From Caulobacteraceae bacterium (lineage in GTDB: Bacteria; Pseudomonadota; Alphaproteobacteria; Caulobacterales; Caulobacteraceae), in NCBI GenBank assembly GCA_947476325.1, contig CANJPZ010000001.1, forward strand, positions 1-64,000: DNA of 64,000 nt. The letters run 5' to 3'. A program made the position numbers and the translations under genes. Positions 54,107-63,055 of this stretch are shown in pieces (the stretch's first letter is position 1; each line of letters opens with the position of its first letter). The notes beneath the pieces were generated by a model. That model saw only the letters and a list, made by a program, of their open reading frames with translations. It did not search any database and was not told the DNA's origin.

Positions 54107-54636
54107 CGGGCCCCACCCTGACCACGGCGCGGTTGATCCTGCGCCCGCCCGTGGCGGAGGACTTTGCCGGGTTCGTTGACCTGATGAGCCGCGAGGAATC
54201 GCGGTTCATCGGCGGGCCCATGGCGCCCGAGCTGGTCTGGCGCGGCGCCTCCACCATCGCCGGGGCCTGGATCATCGAGGGCTTCTCGATGTTCTCGGTG
54301 CTGGAGCGGGACAGCGGAAAATGGATCGGCCGGGTCGGACCCTGGCGGCCGCTGGGCTGGCCGGGAAACGAGGTCGGCTGGGGCCTGCTGCCGCAGGCGC
54401 AAGGCCGCGGCTACGCTACCGAGGCGGCGACGGCATCGATCGACTGGGCCTTTGACCATCTGGGGTGGGATGACGTCATCCACTGTATCGCGCCTGACAA
54501 TGGACCATCCCAGGCCGTCGCCCGCCGGCTGGGATCAGAAAACCGGGGGCCCGGCCGCATGCCCGCGCCCTTCGACCATTTGCCGATCGAGATCTGGGGC
54601 CAGTCACGCGAAGAATGGCGGGCGCGGACGCGCTGA
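54103..54636 (+). CDS. GNAT family N-acetyltransferase (RimJ/RimL type)
   Basis: The protein has 177 aa. The N-terminus LTTARLILRPPVAEDFAGFVDLM, the acetyl-CoA loop GWGLLPQAQGRGYATEAATA and CIAPDNGPSQAVARRLGSE are typical. The start is GTG 54103, overlapping the thrS stop by 4 bp, so it is translated with thrS. It acetylates an unknown amine; a link to translation is possible but not shown. Confidence 0.87.
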   Translation: MTGPTLTTARLILRPPVAEDFAGFVDLMSREESRFIGGPMAPELVWRGASTIAGAWIIEGFSMFSVLERDSGKWIGRVGPWRPLGWPGNEVGWGLLPQAQGRGYATEAATASIDWAFDHLGWDDVIHCIAPDNGPSQAVARRLGSENRGPGRMPAPFDHLPIEIWGQSREEWRARTR

Positions 54637-54725
54637 TCGCGCACGTCTGATCAGCCTGTTTGCGGTGGCTTGGGTGATCAGCTAGAAGCGCCGAACCTTA
54701 AATTTGCCAGCCGATGAGTCCACCC

Positions 54726-55568
54726 ATGGAAAACCAGTCCCAATCTGCTCCAGAGATCATCGGCGGCGCGCCGCTCTATCGCCGTCCCGAGCCCTTGAAC
54801 CCCAAGGACCACGGCAATCTTGGCCTGTTGCGCCACGAAGTCGCCTACGCCTTCGCCGCCGGACAGCATTTTGTGCCCCTGCTGATCACCGAGTTCGGAC
54901 CGGCCGCCTGCAGCTATCCCATCATTTTCGCGGGCGAAGACCGGGCGCCGATCGCCGTCATGGGCCTCAAGCCCGGTGAGAACGTTTTCGCGCCCGAGGC
55001 CATCAATCGCGGTGAGGCCTATAACCCGGCCTATCTGCGGCGTTATCCCTTCATCGTCGCGTCGTCCTCGGACCCGACCAATACCGCCGCCGTCGTCTGT
55101 ATTGACCGCGATTCCGACATCGTCGGCGAGAACTCCGCCCAGCCGTTTTTCGAAAACGGCCAGTTCACGCCCTATGCCGAACAGTGTGTCACCTTCTGCC
55201 AGAGCTATGAAAACGAGCGGATGATGACCATCGGCGCGCTCGCCCGGATGAAGGAACTGGACCTGTTCGAATTCCGCACGGTCTCGTTCACGCCGACCGA
55301 CGCGACCGGTCAGCCGCTGCCGCCGGTGGAAGTGGCCAGCTTCCACGCCATTTCCATGGAAAAGCTGAACGCCCTGCCGGTCGAGACCTATATCCAGCTG
55401 CGCGACCAGGGCATCGTGACCGCGATCATGGCCCACTGGATTTCGCAGTCACAGTGGGACCGGGTCGTGGCCCGCGCCATGCGCCGCGACGAAGCGGCCG
55501 CTGCCGCCAATATCGGGCCGGACAGCGCCGAGCTGGCCAGGAAGGCCCCCGCCAAGAAGTCCAAATAA
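54726..55568 (+). CDS. SapC family protein
   Basis: The protein has about 280 aa. It matches the SapC family (PF07277-type): LYRRPEPLNPKDHGNLGL, FVPLLITEFGPAACSYPIIFAGED, YLRRYPFIV and the closing SQSQWDRVVARAMRR. The name comes from Caulobacter and Campylobacter surface-layer work and is unrelated to the SapC permease. The role is uncertain; in Caulobacterales such genes often stand beside TonB-dependent receptors, which is not so here. ATG 54726 and ATG 54714 are both possible. No signal peptide; cytosolic. The tail is Ala/Lys-rich. Confidence 0.82.
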   Translation: MENQSQSAPEIIGGAPLYRRPEPLNPKDHGNLGLLRHEVAYAFAAGQHFVPLLITEFGPAACSYPIIFAGEDRAPIAVMGLKPGENVFAPEAINRGEAYNPAYLRRYPFIVASSSDPTNTAAVVCIDRDSDIVGENSAQPFFENGQFTPYAEQCVTFCQSYENERMMTIGALARMKELDLFEFRTVSFTPTDATGQPLPPVEVASFHAISMEKLNALPVETYIQLRDQGIVTAIMAHWISQSQWDRVVARAMRRDEAAAAANIGPDSAELARKAPAKKSK

Positions 55569-55570
55569 GC

Positions 55571-55972
55571 CTATTCCGGCCTGCAGGCGAAAACACTGCG
55601 AGTCAGGCAGGAAAAGACCAGGCGCCCCGCCTCGTCCAGCAGATCATGCTGGGCCAGAACGATGCCCTTGGTCTCGCCGACAGGGTCCTTGCCGAGCACC
55701 GTCATCCGGCCGCGCAACAGCTCGCCCGGGCCGGGGTTGCGGGCGAACCGCAAGGCGTCTGTCGCCACCCGTTTGGTCTGGGGCCAGGGCGCCGAGGCCT
55801 GGGCATCCAGCTTGCTCCACATGGCGTAGATCAGGGCGTCCGGCAGGCCCTGCTCCAGGCTCCAGCCCGGCGCGAAGGCGGTGATGAACCGGTCCGCCAT
55901 CTCGGCATCGACGGCGGCGTGTCCAAGTGAGACCACCTGTCCGACAGAGACCTCATCGAAATAATCCGGCAC
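55571..55972 (-). CDS. MaoC-like hotdog-fold protein
   Basis: The protein is about 133 aa. YFDEVSVGQVVSLGHAAVDAEMADRFITAFAP, GLPDALIYAMWSKL and RFARNPGPGELLRGRMTVLGK follow the pattern of MaoC-type acyl dehydratases/hydratases, with the hotdog helix and the G-hinge, but the catalytic Asp-His pair of R-hydratases is not clear. GTG 55972 is the likely start, since the ORF upstream runs into the opposite dsbD gene. Convergent stops with the SapC gene are 2 bp apart. The substrate is unknown. Confidence 0.7.
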   Translation of the reverse strand: MPDYFDEVSVGQVVSLGHAAVDAEMADRFITAFAPGWSLEQGLPDALIYAMWSKLDAQASAPWPQTKRVATDALRFARNPGPGELLRGRMTVLGKDPVGETKGIVLAQHDLLDEAGRLVFSCLTRSVFACRPE

Positions 55973-56022
55973 CCGGCGAACCCCGTTTTGCAAGCTGATC
56001 CTGTACAGCCTATAGCAGGTCC

Positions 56023-58185
56023 ATGCTGATTTCGACCTCTCGCACAGGCGCATGCATCGTCGCCCTGCTGGCCTTGTTGGTGCTGACGCCAGGCAACGCC
56101 GGGGCCGCGCCCGTCAAGCAGGATCACCTGACCACCGAGCTGATTTCGCAAGGCGACATCGTGCCGGGCGCGCCGTCCTATGTCGGCCTGCGCGAGACCA
56201 TGGAGCCGGGCTGGCACACCTACTGGATCAATCCCGGCGACGCCGGCGAGCCGACCAAAATCACCTGGACCCTGCCCGCCGGCTGGAAAGCGGGACCGAT
56301 CGTCTGGCCGACGCCCGAACGCATCGCCTACGGCCCGCTGATGAACTACGGCTACAATACTGAAGTCGTGCTGCCGGTGGCCATTACCCCGCCCGCCGGC
56401 GTCAAACCCGGCGAGACGGTGACCCTGAAGGCCCATGTGGACTACCAGGTCTGCAGCGACGTCTGCGTGCCGGGTCGGGTCGACCTGACCCTCGACGTCA
56501 AGGTCGCCTCAGGCCAACCGGTTATAGATCCGGTCGGCAGCCCGGCGATCGTCCGGGCGCTTGAACGCGGCCCCCGGCCATCCGACTTCCAGGTCGCAGC
56601 AACGGCGCAGGGCGCAACCCTGAAACTGAGCGCCGCCGGCGACGCCCTCAAAGGCGCCGATGTCTCCAGGGCCTATTTCTTTCCCTATGAAGCCGCCGGC
56701 CTGAACCACGCTGCGCCGCAGGCCATTGAACGCGGCACCGAAGGCCTGACCCTGACCCTGACGCCGGTGGGGGCGACAAAGGCCGGCGCGATCACCGGCG
56801 TTCTCAGTCTGGGCGAGACGTCCTATGAGGTCGCCGCCCGGGACGGTCCACCCCTGGCCGGGACCTCAGGCGGCGGAACGCTGCCCCCTACAGCCCTGCC
56901 CGGCGCCAAGACGGCGCCGACGACACCGCAGCCGGCGCAGGGCGGCTTGACCCTGGTCCTCAAGTTGCTGGCGGCGTTCGGCGGCGGCCTGATCCTCAAT
57001 TTGATGCCCTGCGTCTTCCCGATCCTGTCGATGAAGGCGGCGTCTCTCGCCGGTCACGTTCACGACGCCCGCGCCGCGCGCCGGCAGGGCCTGGCCTTCA
57101 TGGTCGGCTGCCTGGTCACCTTCCTGACCCTGGCCGGCATCCTGCTCGCCGTTCGCGCGGCCGGCTCGTCCGTCGGCTGGGGATTCCAGCTGCAATCGCC
57201 CGGTGTGACCGCGGCGCTGGCCCTGTTGATGCTGCTGGTGGCGCTCGACCTGTCCGGCGTCTTTGAAATCGGTACGTCCATGCAGGGGGCCGGCACGGGT
57301 CTGGCCTCAAGGAGCGGCGTCATCGGGGCCTTCTTCACGGGGGCCCTGGCGGTGGTCGTCGCCGCGCCCTGCACCGCACCGTTCATGGGTCCCGCCCTGG
57401 CCTTCGCCCTGAGCCAGCCGCCGCTGACCGCCCTTTTGGTGTTCGCCGCCCTGGGCCTGGGCTTCGCCGCGCCGTTCACGGCCCTGGCCTATGCACCGGC
57501 CCTGCTGAAGCTCATTCCCCGGCCGGGCGCCTGGATGAACGTCTTCAAGACCGTCCTGGCCTTCCCGATGTACGGCACAGCGCTCTGGCTGACCTGGGTG
57601 TTCAACGGCGAGGCCGGACACCTGGCTCTGGCGGCCTTGCTGTTCGCCGGCCTGCTGACCGCTTTTGGAGCCTGGCTGTTCGGACAGGGTCAGCGCCAGT
57701 TCTCGGCGACCTGGCGCTGGGTGCTCCAGGCCGCCCTCCCGGCCGCGCTGATCGCCTCGATTCTGCTGATTATCCCCGCCGCCCACACCGAAGCCGCTGA
57801 CGGGGCCGCCGCGCCGTCAAAGCTGGGCTCGATCACCCGCGAAGCCTGGAGCCCGGAGCGGGTCACCGAGTTGCAGGCGCAGGGTCGCGTCGTGTTCGTC
57901 GATTTCACCGCCGACTGGTGCGCCACCTGCAAGGTCAATGAGCTGACCTCGCTGCGCAGCGCCGACGTGGCCGCAGCCTTCGCTGAAGTGAATGCGGCCT
58001 ATCTGGTCGGCGACTGGACCAACCACAACGCCGACATCGCCCAGGTTCTGGCCGAGCACGATACGGCTGGCGTGCCGCTCTATCTGGTGTACAGCGCCAG
58101 GGGCGGCGAGCCTGAGAAACTGCCCCAGGTCCTGACCACCGGCATCGTCAAGGCCGCGTTGAAGCGGGCGGCCGGGAAAAGCTAG
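56023..58185 (+). CDS. DsbD/ScsB-type thiol:disulfide interchange protein
   Basis: The protein has 720 aa in three parts. A signal peptide and a periplasmic domain (residues about 30-290) carry CSDVC, the cysteines of ScsB/DsbD-alpha. A membrane domain of about eight helices has the CcdA-type cysteines MPCVFPI and APCTAPF. A C-terminal thioredoxin domain has the motif WCATC. It passes electrons from cytosolic thioredoxin to the periplasm, keeping isomerases and methionine-sulfoxide or cytochrome factors reduced. The N-domain sequence is nearer to ScsB than to E. coli DsbD. It is divergent from the MaoC-like gene by about 50 bp. The CTAG stop is shared with the next gene. Confidence 0.9.
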   Translation: MLISTSRTGACIVALLALLVLTPGNAGAAPVKQDHLTTELISQGDIVPGAPSYVGLRETMEPGWHTYWINPGDAGEPTKITWTLPAGWKAGPIVWPTPERIAYGPLMNYGYNTEVVLPVAITPPAGVKPGETVTLKAHVDYQVCSDVCVPGRVDLTLDVKVASGQPVIDPVGSPAIVRALERGPRPSDFQVAATAQGATLKLSAAGDALKGADVSRAYFFPYEAAGLNHAAPQAIERGTEGLTLTLTPVGATKAGAITGVLSLGETSYEVAARDGPPLAGTSGGGTLPPTALPGAKTAPTTPQPAQGGLTLVLKLLAAFGGGLILNLMPCVFPILSMKAASLAGHVHDARAARRQGLAFMVGCLVTFLTLAGILLAVRAAGSSVGWGFQLQSPGVTAALALLMLLVALDLSGVFEIGTSMQGAGTGLASRSGVIGAFFTGALAVVVAAPCTAPFMGPALAFALSQPPLTALLVFAALGLGFAAPFTALAYAPALLKLIPRPGAWMNVFKTVLAFPMYGTALWLTWVFNGEAGHLALAALLFAGLLTAFGAWLFGQGQRQFSATWRWVLQAALPAALIASILLIIPAAHTEAADGAAAPSKLGSITREAWSPERVTELQAQGRVVFVDFTADWCATCKVNELTSLRSADVAAAFAEVNAAYLVGDWTNHNADIAQVLAEHDTAGVPLYLVYSARGGEPEKLPQVLTTGIVKAALKRAAGKS

Positions 58186-58658
58186 ACCGGCGGGGCCGGC
58201 GGGGCGGTGATCACTTCGACATTGTCGTTCAGCAGGTAGGACATCTCGCGCAGCGCCTTGTCCTTGTCGGTAGGGCTGGCCGCCGACGCCAGTTCGCCCA
58301 GGCGCTTGGGCAGGTCCTGGGAGATGCCGTGCAGGATGCACTTCAGGTCCGAGTCGCCGCCGCGCTTGCGCAGCTCATCCGAACCGGTCTGGTCGAGGGC
58401 GGCCAGGACCGTGATGTCGGCCTTGAAGTCGTCAAACCCGGGCAGGGCGCCGGCGGGGCTGGCCTTGACCGTGTTGCGATAGGACTCGACCCGCGCCTTC
58501 AGGCCGCTGGCCCGGGCGATGATGTCGGCGAACATGGGCTCGCTGGCCACAGAGGCGGGCGCCGCCACCGCGACGACAGGGGTCAGATGATGACCGTCGG
58601 GGATCGGTCCCGAGGCGGCGTAGAACAGAAACAGGGCACTGACAGCATCACAGGACAT
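58182..58658 (-). CDS. Small exported protein of unknown function
   Basis: The protein has 158 aa. The N-terminus MSCDAVSALFLFYAASGPIPDG is weakly hydrophobic, so export is possible but not sure. The body is helical (IIARASGLKARVESYRNTVKA, DDFKADITVLAALDQTGSDELRKRGG, LKCILHGISQDLPKRLGELAS) and resembles small periplasmic helical proteins. AAGGGAT stands before ATG 58658. It is convergent with dsbD, and its promoter region faces the GGTTAACG repeats before pgi. I do not recognise the family. Confidence 0.6.
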   Translation of the reverse strand: MSCDAVSALFLFYAASGPIPDGHHLTPVVAVAAPASVASEPMFADIIARASGLKARVESYRNTVKASPAGALPGFDDFKADITVLAALDQTGSDELRKRGGDSDLKCILHGISQDLPKRLGELASAASPTDKDKALREMSYLLNDNVEVITAPPAPPV

Positions 58659-58691
58659 GGGGTGATCCCTTCGGCTAAGAATCCCTCTATG

Positions 58692-58715
58692 GGTTAACGC
58701 CCAACTTGGTTAACG
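58692..58715 (+). repeat. Two GGTTAACG boxes 16 bp apart before pgi
   Basis: GGTTAACG occurs at 58692-58699 and 58708-58715. Each contains the palindrome GTTAAC. They lie 23 bp before the pgi start, with GAAGG between, and are also upstream of the divergent gene. A regulator dimer pair is conceivable. They do not fit the CtrA spacing. Confidence 0.45.
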
Positions 58716-58737
58716 AATCCTTTATGAAGGCCCCGCG

Positions 58738-60270
58738 ATGAGCGTCGAAGACGCCTGGAAAGCCTTGGCGGATCAAGCCTCCGGCGTCTTGCCGGTCCGC
58801 GAGATGTTCGCCGCCGAACCGGGCCGGCTGGAGGCCATGAGCCTGGATGCAGCCGGCCTGCATATCGACCTTTCCAAACAGGCCTGGTCGTCCGCCGCCT
58901 TTCACGCCGCGATCGCCCTGGCCCGCGCGGCGGACGTCGCGGGCCGGCGCGCCGCCCTGTTCGCTGGCGAGGTTGTAAACGTCAGCGAGGGCCGTGCCGC
59001 CCTGCACATGGCCCTGCGCGCGCCCACGGACGAGACCTGGTCGGCGGACGGAGCGCCCGTTTCGCCGGAGGTTCAGAAGACCCGCGCCGCCATGGCCGCC
59101 TTCGCCGAGGGGGTCGGCTCGGGCCGCATCGCCGCTGCGGACGGCCGTGCGTTCGAGCACATCCTGCACATCGGCATCGGCGGCTCTGATCTGGGGCCAC
59201 GCCTGGTGTGGGAAGCCATGCGGCCGCTCAAGCCGAAAATCGGCCTGAACTTCGTGGCCAACGTCGACCCGGCCGAGATCGCAGCGGCCCTGGCGCCGCT
59301 CAACCCCGCCCGCACTCTGGTGATCATCGTCTCAAAGACCTTCACCACCGCCGAGACCATGGCCAATGCCCGCGCGGCCCGCACCTGGCTGGAGACGGCG
59401 CTGGGCGAGCCTGACGCCAAGGCTCACCTAGCGGCGATTTCAACCAACTTGGAGGCCACCGCCGCTTTTGGCGTGCCGGCCGACCGGGTCTTTGGCTTTC
59501 GTGACTGGGTCGGCGGACGGTTTTCCGTCTGGTCGTCGGTCGGCCTGTCCTGCGCCTGCGCCCTGGGCTGGGCGGCGTTCGAGGCCTTTCTGGCGGGCGC
59601 CGCCGCCATGGACCGGCACTTTGTGTCCGCGCCGCTGGAGCGTAACGCCCCGGTGCTGATGGCCCTGGCCAATGTCTACAACCGCGACGTCCTGGATCGC
59701 CGCGCCCGCGCCGTGGTTCCTTATGCCCAGCGCCTGCGGCTTTTTCCCGCCTTTCTGCAGCAGCTGGAAATGGAGTCGAACGGCAAGCCGTCCCGGCGGC
59801 CCAGCGCCGGTGTAGTGTTCGGCGAGGCGGGGACCAACGGTCAGCACGCCTTTTTCCAGATGCTGCATCAGGGAAGCGATATCGTGCCGGTCGACTTCAT
59901 CGCCGTACGCGAGGCGCGCGAGGGGCCGCCCGACCAGCAAGCCATGCTGCTGGCCAATTGCCTGGCCCAGGCCGAGGCCTTGATGACCGGAGCCGATGCT
60001 GTTGAACCGCACCGCCGGTTCACCGGCGACCGGCCCTCGTCCATGATCCTGCTGGACCGGCTGGCCCCGGCGAGCCTCGGCGCCCTAATCGCCCTCTATG
60101 AACACAAGGTTTTCGTCGAAGGCGTCGTCTGGGAGATCAACAGCTTTGATCAGTGGGGCGTCGAACTGGGCAAGGCCCTGGCCGGCAGAATTCTCGGCGA
60201 ACTGGCCGGCGGGCCGGCCGCACTGCATGATCCATCGACCACAGCCCTGATCGCCAGATTGAAGGGCTGA
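58738..60270 (+). CDS. pgi: Glucose-6-phosphate isomerase Pgi
   Basis: Pgi interconverts glucose-6-phosphate and fructose-6-phosphate. The signatures are IGIGGSDLGPRLVWEAM, SKTFTTAETMANARAA (phosphate loop), GGRFSVWSSVGLSCA, QQLEMESNGK and FGEAGTNGQHAFFQMLHQG with the catalytic Glu and His. The 510 aa are full length. GAAGG lies before ATG 58738. The 185-bp gap after it leads to hisS. Confidence 0.96.
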   Translation: MSVEDAWKALADQASGVLPVREMFAAEPGRLEAMSLDAAGLHIDLSKQAWSSAAFHAAIALARAADVAGRRAALFAGEVVNVSEGRAALHMALRAPTDETWSADGAPVSPEVQKTRAAMAAFAEGVGSGRIAAADGRAFEHILHIGIGGSDLGPRLVWEAMRPLKPKIGLNFVANVDPAEIAAALAPLNPARTLVIIVSKTFTTAETMANARAARTWLETALGEPDAKAHLAAISTNLEATAAFGVPADRVFGFRDWVGGRFSVWSSVGLSCACALGWAAFEAFLAGAAAMDRHFVSAPLERNAPVLMALANVYNRDVLDRRARAVVPYAQRLRLFPAFLQQLEMESNGKPSRRPSAGVVFGEAGTNGQHAFFQMLHQGSDIVPVDFIAVREAREGPPDQQAMLLANCLAQAEALMTGADAVEPHRRFTGDRPSSMILLDRLAPASLGALIALYEHKVFVEGVVWEINSFDQWGVELGKALAGRILGELAGGPAALHDPSTTALIARLKG

Positions 60271-60405
60271 GGGAATTCCGCTAAGAGCCGCCTCCATGAC
60301 GTTCGGCCTGCATCATCACCCCGTTCATTCCACCTGCCATGCTTGGCGGGGCCGGGATCACGTGGCCTGAGGGCAAACGAAATCCCAAGGCCCCGCCGCC
60401 GCCAG

Positions 60406-60431
60406 CGGATGGGGCCCTTCGGCGCCATCCG
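60406..60431 (+). promoter_or_regulatory. Leader hairpin before hisS
   Basis: CGGATGGGGCC (60406-60416) pairs with GGCGCCATCCG (60421-60431) with one mismatch and loop CTTC. A CGTCG/CGACG pair (60430-60434 with 60449-60453) could then cover the ribosome site. This may be a leader structure, but no T-box is expected in this group and no attenuator peptide is seen. Confidence 0.35.
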
Positions 60432-60455
60432 TCGACCTTCAGATGAGACGACGCC

Positions 60456-61934
60456 ATGACCGACGATCCCAAAACCCCAGACTTCCGGCCCGAGGCGCGA
60501 GCACCCAAGGGCTTTGCCGACCGCCGCGCCGGCGACCTCGCCGGCCAGCGCGCCATCATCGAGGCGGTCTCGGCCGTCTATGAACGCTATGGCTTCCAGG
60601 CGCTGGACACTGGCGCCTTCGAATACGCCGACGCCCTCGGCAAATTCCTGCCCGACGCCGAGCGGCCCAATGCCGGGGTCTTCGCGCTGCAGGATGACGA
60701 TGATCAGTGGATGGCCCTGCGCTATGACCTGACCGCGCCGCTCGCCCGCTTTGCCGCAGAGAACTGGCAGGCCTTGCCCAAGCCCTTCCGCCGCTATGCG
60801 GTCGGCACGGTGTGGCGCAACGAAAAGCCGGGGCCCGGCCGCTTCCGCGAATTTGTCCAGTGCGACGCCGACACCGTCGGCTCCGACCGGCCTGAAGCCG
60901 ACGCCGAAATCATCGCCATGGCCCTGGAAGGCCTGCAGGCTGCGGGCCTGGATCGCAGTCAGGCGGTCATCCGCATCAACAATCGCAAACTGCTCAACGG
61001 CCTGCTGACGGGCGCGGGTGTCACCGGCGAGGCCCAGCGCCTGGCGGTTTTGCGTGCGGTGGACAAGCTCGACCGGCTGGGACCCGACGGCGTGCGCTAT
61101 CTGCTGGGCGAGGGTCGCAAGGACGAGTCCGGCGCCTTTACGCCGGGCGCCAAGCTGAATGCCAAGGCCGCCGAACAGGTGCTGGCCTTTACCGCCGGCG
61201 GCGGCGGAAGCCGTGGCGAGACCCTGGACCGTCTGGCCAGCGTCATCGGCGCCTCGCCTGAAGGCGACGAGGGCCTGAAGGAGCTGTCGTTGATCGCCGC
61301 GGCCCTGAACAGTCTGGGAGTCGGCGAGGACGAGGCGACCTTTGAGCCCTCCATCGTGCGGGGCCTGGAATATTACACCGGCGCGGTGTTCGAGGCCGAG
61401 CTGCTGCTCGAGACCCTGGACGAGGCCGGCAAGCCGATGCGCTTTGGCTCGATCGGCGGGGGCGGACGCTATGACGATCTGATCGCCCGCTTTACCGGCG
61501 AGCGCACTCCCGCCACGGGCTTTTCGTTCGGTGTCTCGCGGCTGGCCGCGGCCCTGGCGGCGGCGGGACGGCCAAGCCTGGCCTCGCGCGGGCCGGTGGT
61601 CATCATCGCCTTCGATCAGGCCGGCATGGGCGAATATTTCGCCGCCTGCGCCCAGCTTCGCGCCGCGGGCATCGCCGCCGAGGTCTATCTCGGCAGCTCC
61701 GGCATGAAGGCCCAGATGAAATACGCCGACCGGCGCAATTCCCCCGCTGCGGTGATCCTCGGCGGCGACGAACTGGCGGCAGGGACCGTGACCATCAAGG
61801 ATCTGGATCTGGGCCGCAAACTGGCCGAGGGCCTGACCGATCACGGCGCCTGGGCCCAGGGCCGGCCCGGCCAGCAGACCGTGGCGCGGGCCGATCTGGT
61901 CGGCGCCGTGCGGGCCATCGTGGATCAGGCCTGA
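60456..61934 (+). CDS. hisS: Histidyl-tRNA synthetase
   Basis: This class II synthetase charges tRNA-His. The 492-aa protein has motif 1 (GQRAIIEAVSAVYERYGFQAL), motif 2 (FRRYAVGTVWRNEKPGPGRFREFVQCDADT), the histidine loops VRGLEYYTGAVFEAEL and SIGGGGRYDDLIARF, and a C-terminal anticodon domain. It belongs to the eukaryote-like branch seen in many alphaproteobacteria. Its TGA overlaps the hisZ ATG by one base. HisZ, next, is its paralogue. Confidence 0.95.
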   Translation: MTDDPKTPDFRPEARAPKGFADRRAGDLAGQRAIIEAVSAVYERYGFQALDTGAFEYADALGKFLPDAERPNAGVFALQDDDDQWMALRYDLTAPLARFAAENWQALPKPFRRYAVGTVWRNEKPGPGRFREFVQCDADTVGSDRPEADAEIIAMALEGLQAAGLDRSQAVIRINNRKLLNGLLTGAGVTGEAQRLAVLRAVDKLDRLGPDGVRYLLGEGRKDESGAFTPGAKLNAKAAEQVLAFTAGGGGSRGETLDRLASVIGASPEGDEGLKELSLIAAALNSLGVGEDEATFEPSIVRGLEYYTGAVFEAELLLETLDEAGKPMRFGSIGGGGRYDDLIARFTGERTPATGFSFGVSRLAAALAAAGRPSLASRGPVVIIAFDQAGMGEYFAACAQLRAAGIAAEVYLGSSGMKAQMKYADRRNSPAAVILGGDELAAGTVTIKDLDLGRKLAEGLTDHGAWAQGRPGQQTVARADLVGAVRAIVDQA

Positions 61935-63055
61935 TGCGTTGCGAAGATCCCGTTCCCGCCCCGGCGCTGGACGCCATTCGCGCGCCCCTGGCGGCCCTGA
62001 ACGCGACCCTGTCCGATCCGCCGGTCATTCAGCCGCTTAATCTGATGCTGGACCTGGCGGGCGAGGCCATGCGCGCGCGCCTGTTCGTCGTGCAGGACGA
62101 GGGCGGCCGCGAGGCCTGTCTGCGTCCGGACTTCACCGTCGCCATCGCCCGCGAGCACTTTCGCAGCGGCGGCGCCTCCGGCCGATATCGCTATGAAGGC
62201 CGGGCCTTCCGTGTCGCCCCGGCCGGGGCCTTGGACAGCCACCCGGAAGAATTTCTGCAGGTGGGCGTTGAAGTCTTCGGCGAGCCGGCCAGCCCGGGGG
62301 CCGACGCCGAAATTCTCGGTGCCGCCTGGCGCGCCGCCTGCGCGGGCGGACGGGGTGATCTGTCCCTGCGCCTGGGCGATGTTGCGCTGTTCGGAGCCGT
62401 TCTGTCGTCTCTGGACGTGGCTCCAGAGGTCGCCGGCCGTCTGGTCCGCGCCCTTGGCCGGCCGCGACAGCTGTCGGTCCTGCTGCAGCGCGCGGGCCGC
62501 GATGCCGCGCTCGATGCGCAGGAGGCGCGGATCGCCGGCCTGCCCCGCGACGCCGCCATGGCCGCTATCGAGGCGATCTGGGCCCAGAAGGACCTTGAGC
62601 CGATCGGCGGGCGGGGCGCGGCCGAAATCGCCGAACGTCTGGCGGCCAAGGCGTTTGCCGCCCGCTCGCCCCGGCTGACGGCGGCGCAGCTGAAGACCAT
62701 TGACCGGTATCTTGCCCTGAGCGGCGCGCCGCAAGACGTTCTGTCGGACGTAAAGACCCTGACGGGCGGCGCGGCGGCCCAGGCGGCGCTTGAGTCCTGG
62801 GCCGGGCGTCTGGCGGGTTTCAGGCAGGCCGGTGTCGACCTGACCCGCGCCACCCTGAACACCCGTTTTTCCCGCGCCTTTGGCTATTACGACGGCTTCC
62901 TCTTTGAAGTGCTGTCCGCGTCACTGCCGGCCGACGCGCCCCTGGCCGCCGGCGGACGATACGATGGTCTGACCGAGCGCCTCGGCGGAATGACCTCGAG
63001 CGCGGTAGGCTGCATGGTCCGGCCGGCGCGGGTCTGGATGGAGACCGGTCGATGA
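61934..63055 (+). CDS. hisZ: ATP phosphoribosyltransferase regulatory subunit HisZ
   Basis: HisZ is a catalytically dead HisS homologue that forms a hetero-octamer with short HisG and carries the histidine-feedback site. The 373 aa keep class II elements (ARLFVVQDEGGREACLRPDFTVAIA, RYRYEGRAFRV, LAAGGRYDGLTERLGG) but lack the anticodon domain. Here the sequence FGYYDGFLFEVL replaces the HisS histidine loop. It overlaps hisS by one base and hisG by 4 bp. Confidence 0.93.
   Translation: MRCEDPVPAPALDAIRAPLAALNATLSDPPVIQPLNLMLDLAGEAMRARLFVVQDEGGREACLRPDFTVAIAREHFRSGGASGRYRYEGRAFRVAPAGALDSHPEEFLQVGVEVFGEPASPGADAEILGAAWRAACAGGRGDLSLRLGDVALFGAVLSSLDVAPEVAGRLVRALGRPRQLSVLLQRAGRDAALDAQEARIAGLPRDAAMAAIEAIWAQKDLEPIGGRGAAEIAERLAAKAFAARSPRLTAAQLKTIDRYLALSGAPQDVLSDVKTLTGGAAAQAALESWAGRLAGFRQAGVDLTRATLNTRFSRAFGYYDGFLFEVLSASLPADAPLAAGGRYDGLTERLGGMTSSAVGCMVRPARVWMETGR

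Noticed and set aside
54726-55568. Peptide ABC-transporter permease SapC
   Set aside because: Same name only; this protein has no membrane segments and belongs to the other SapC family.
58692-58715. CtrA box before pgi
   Set aside because: The TTAA pairs are 12 bases apart, while the CtrA site needs a 7-base spacer.
60150-61844. 564-codon minus-strand frame opposite hisS and pgi
   Set aside because: Antisense to hisS, same shadow composition, no start context.
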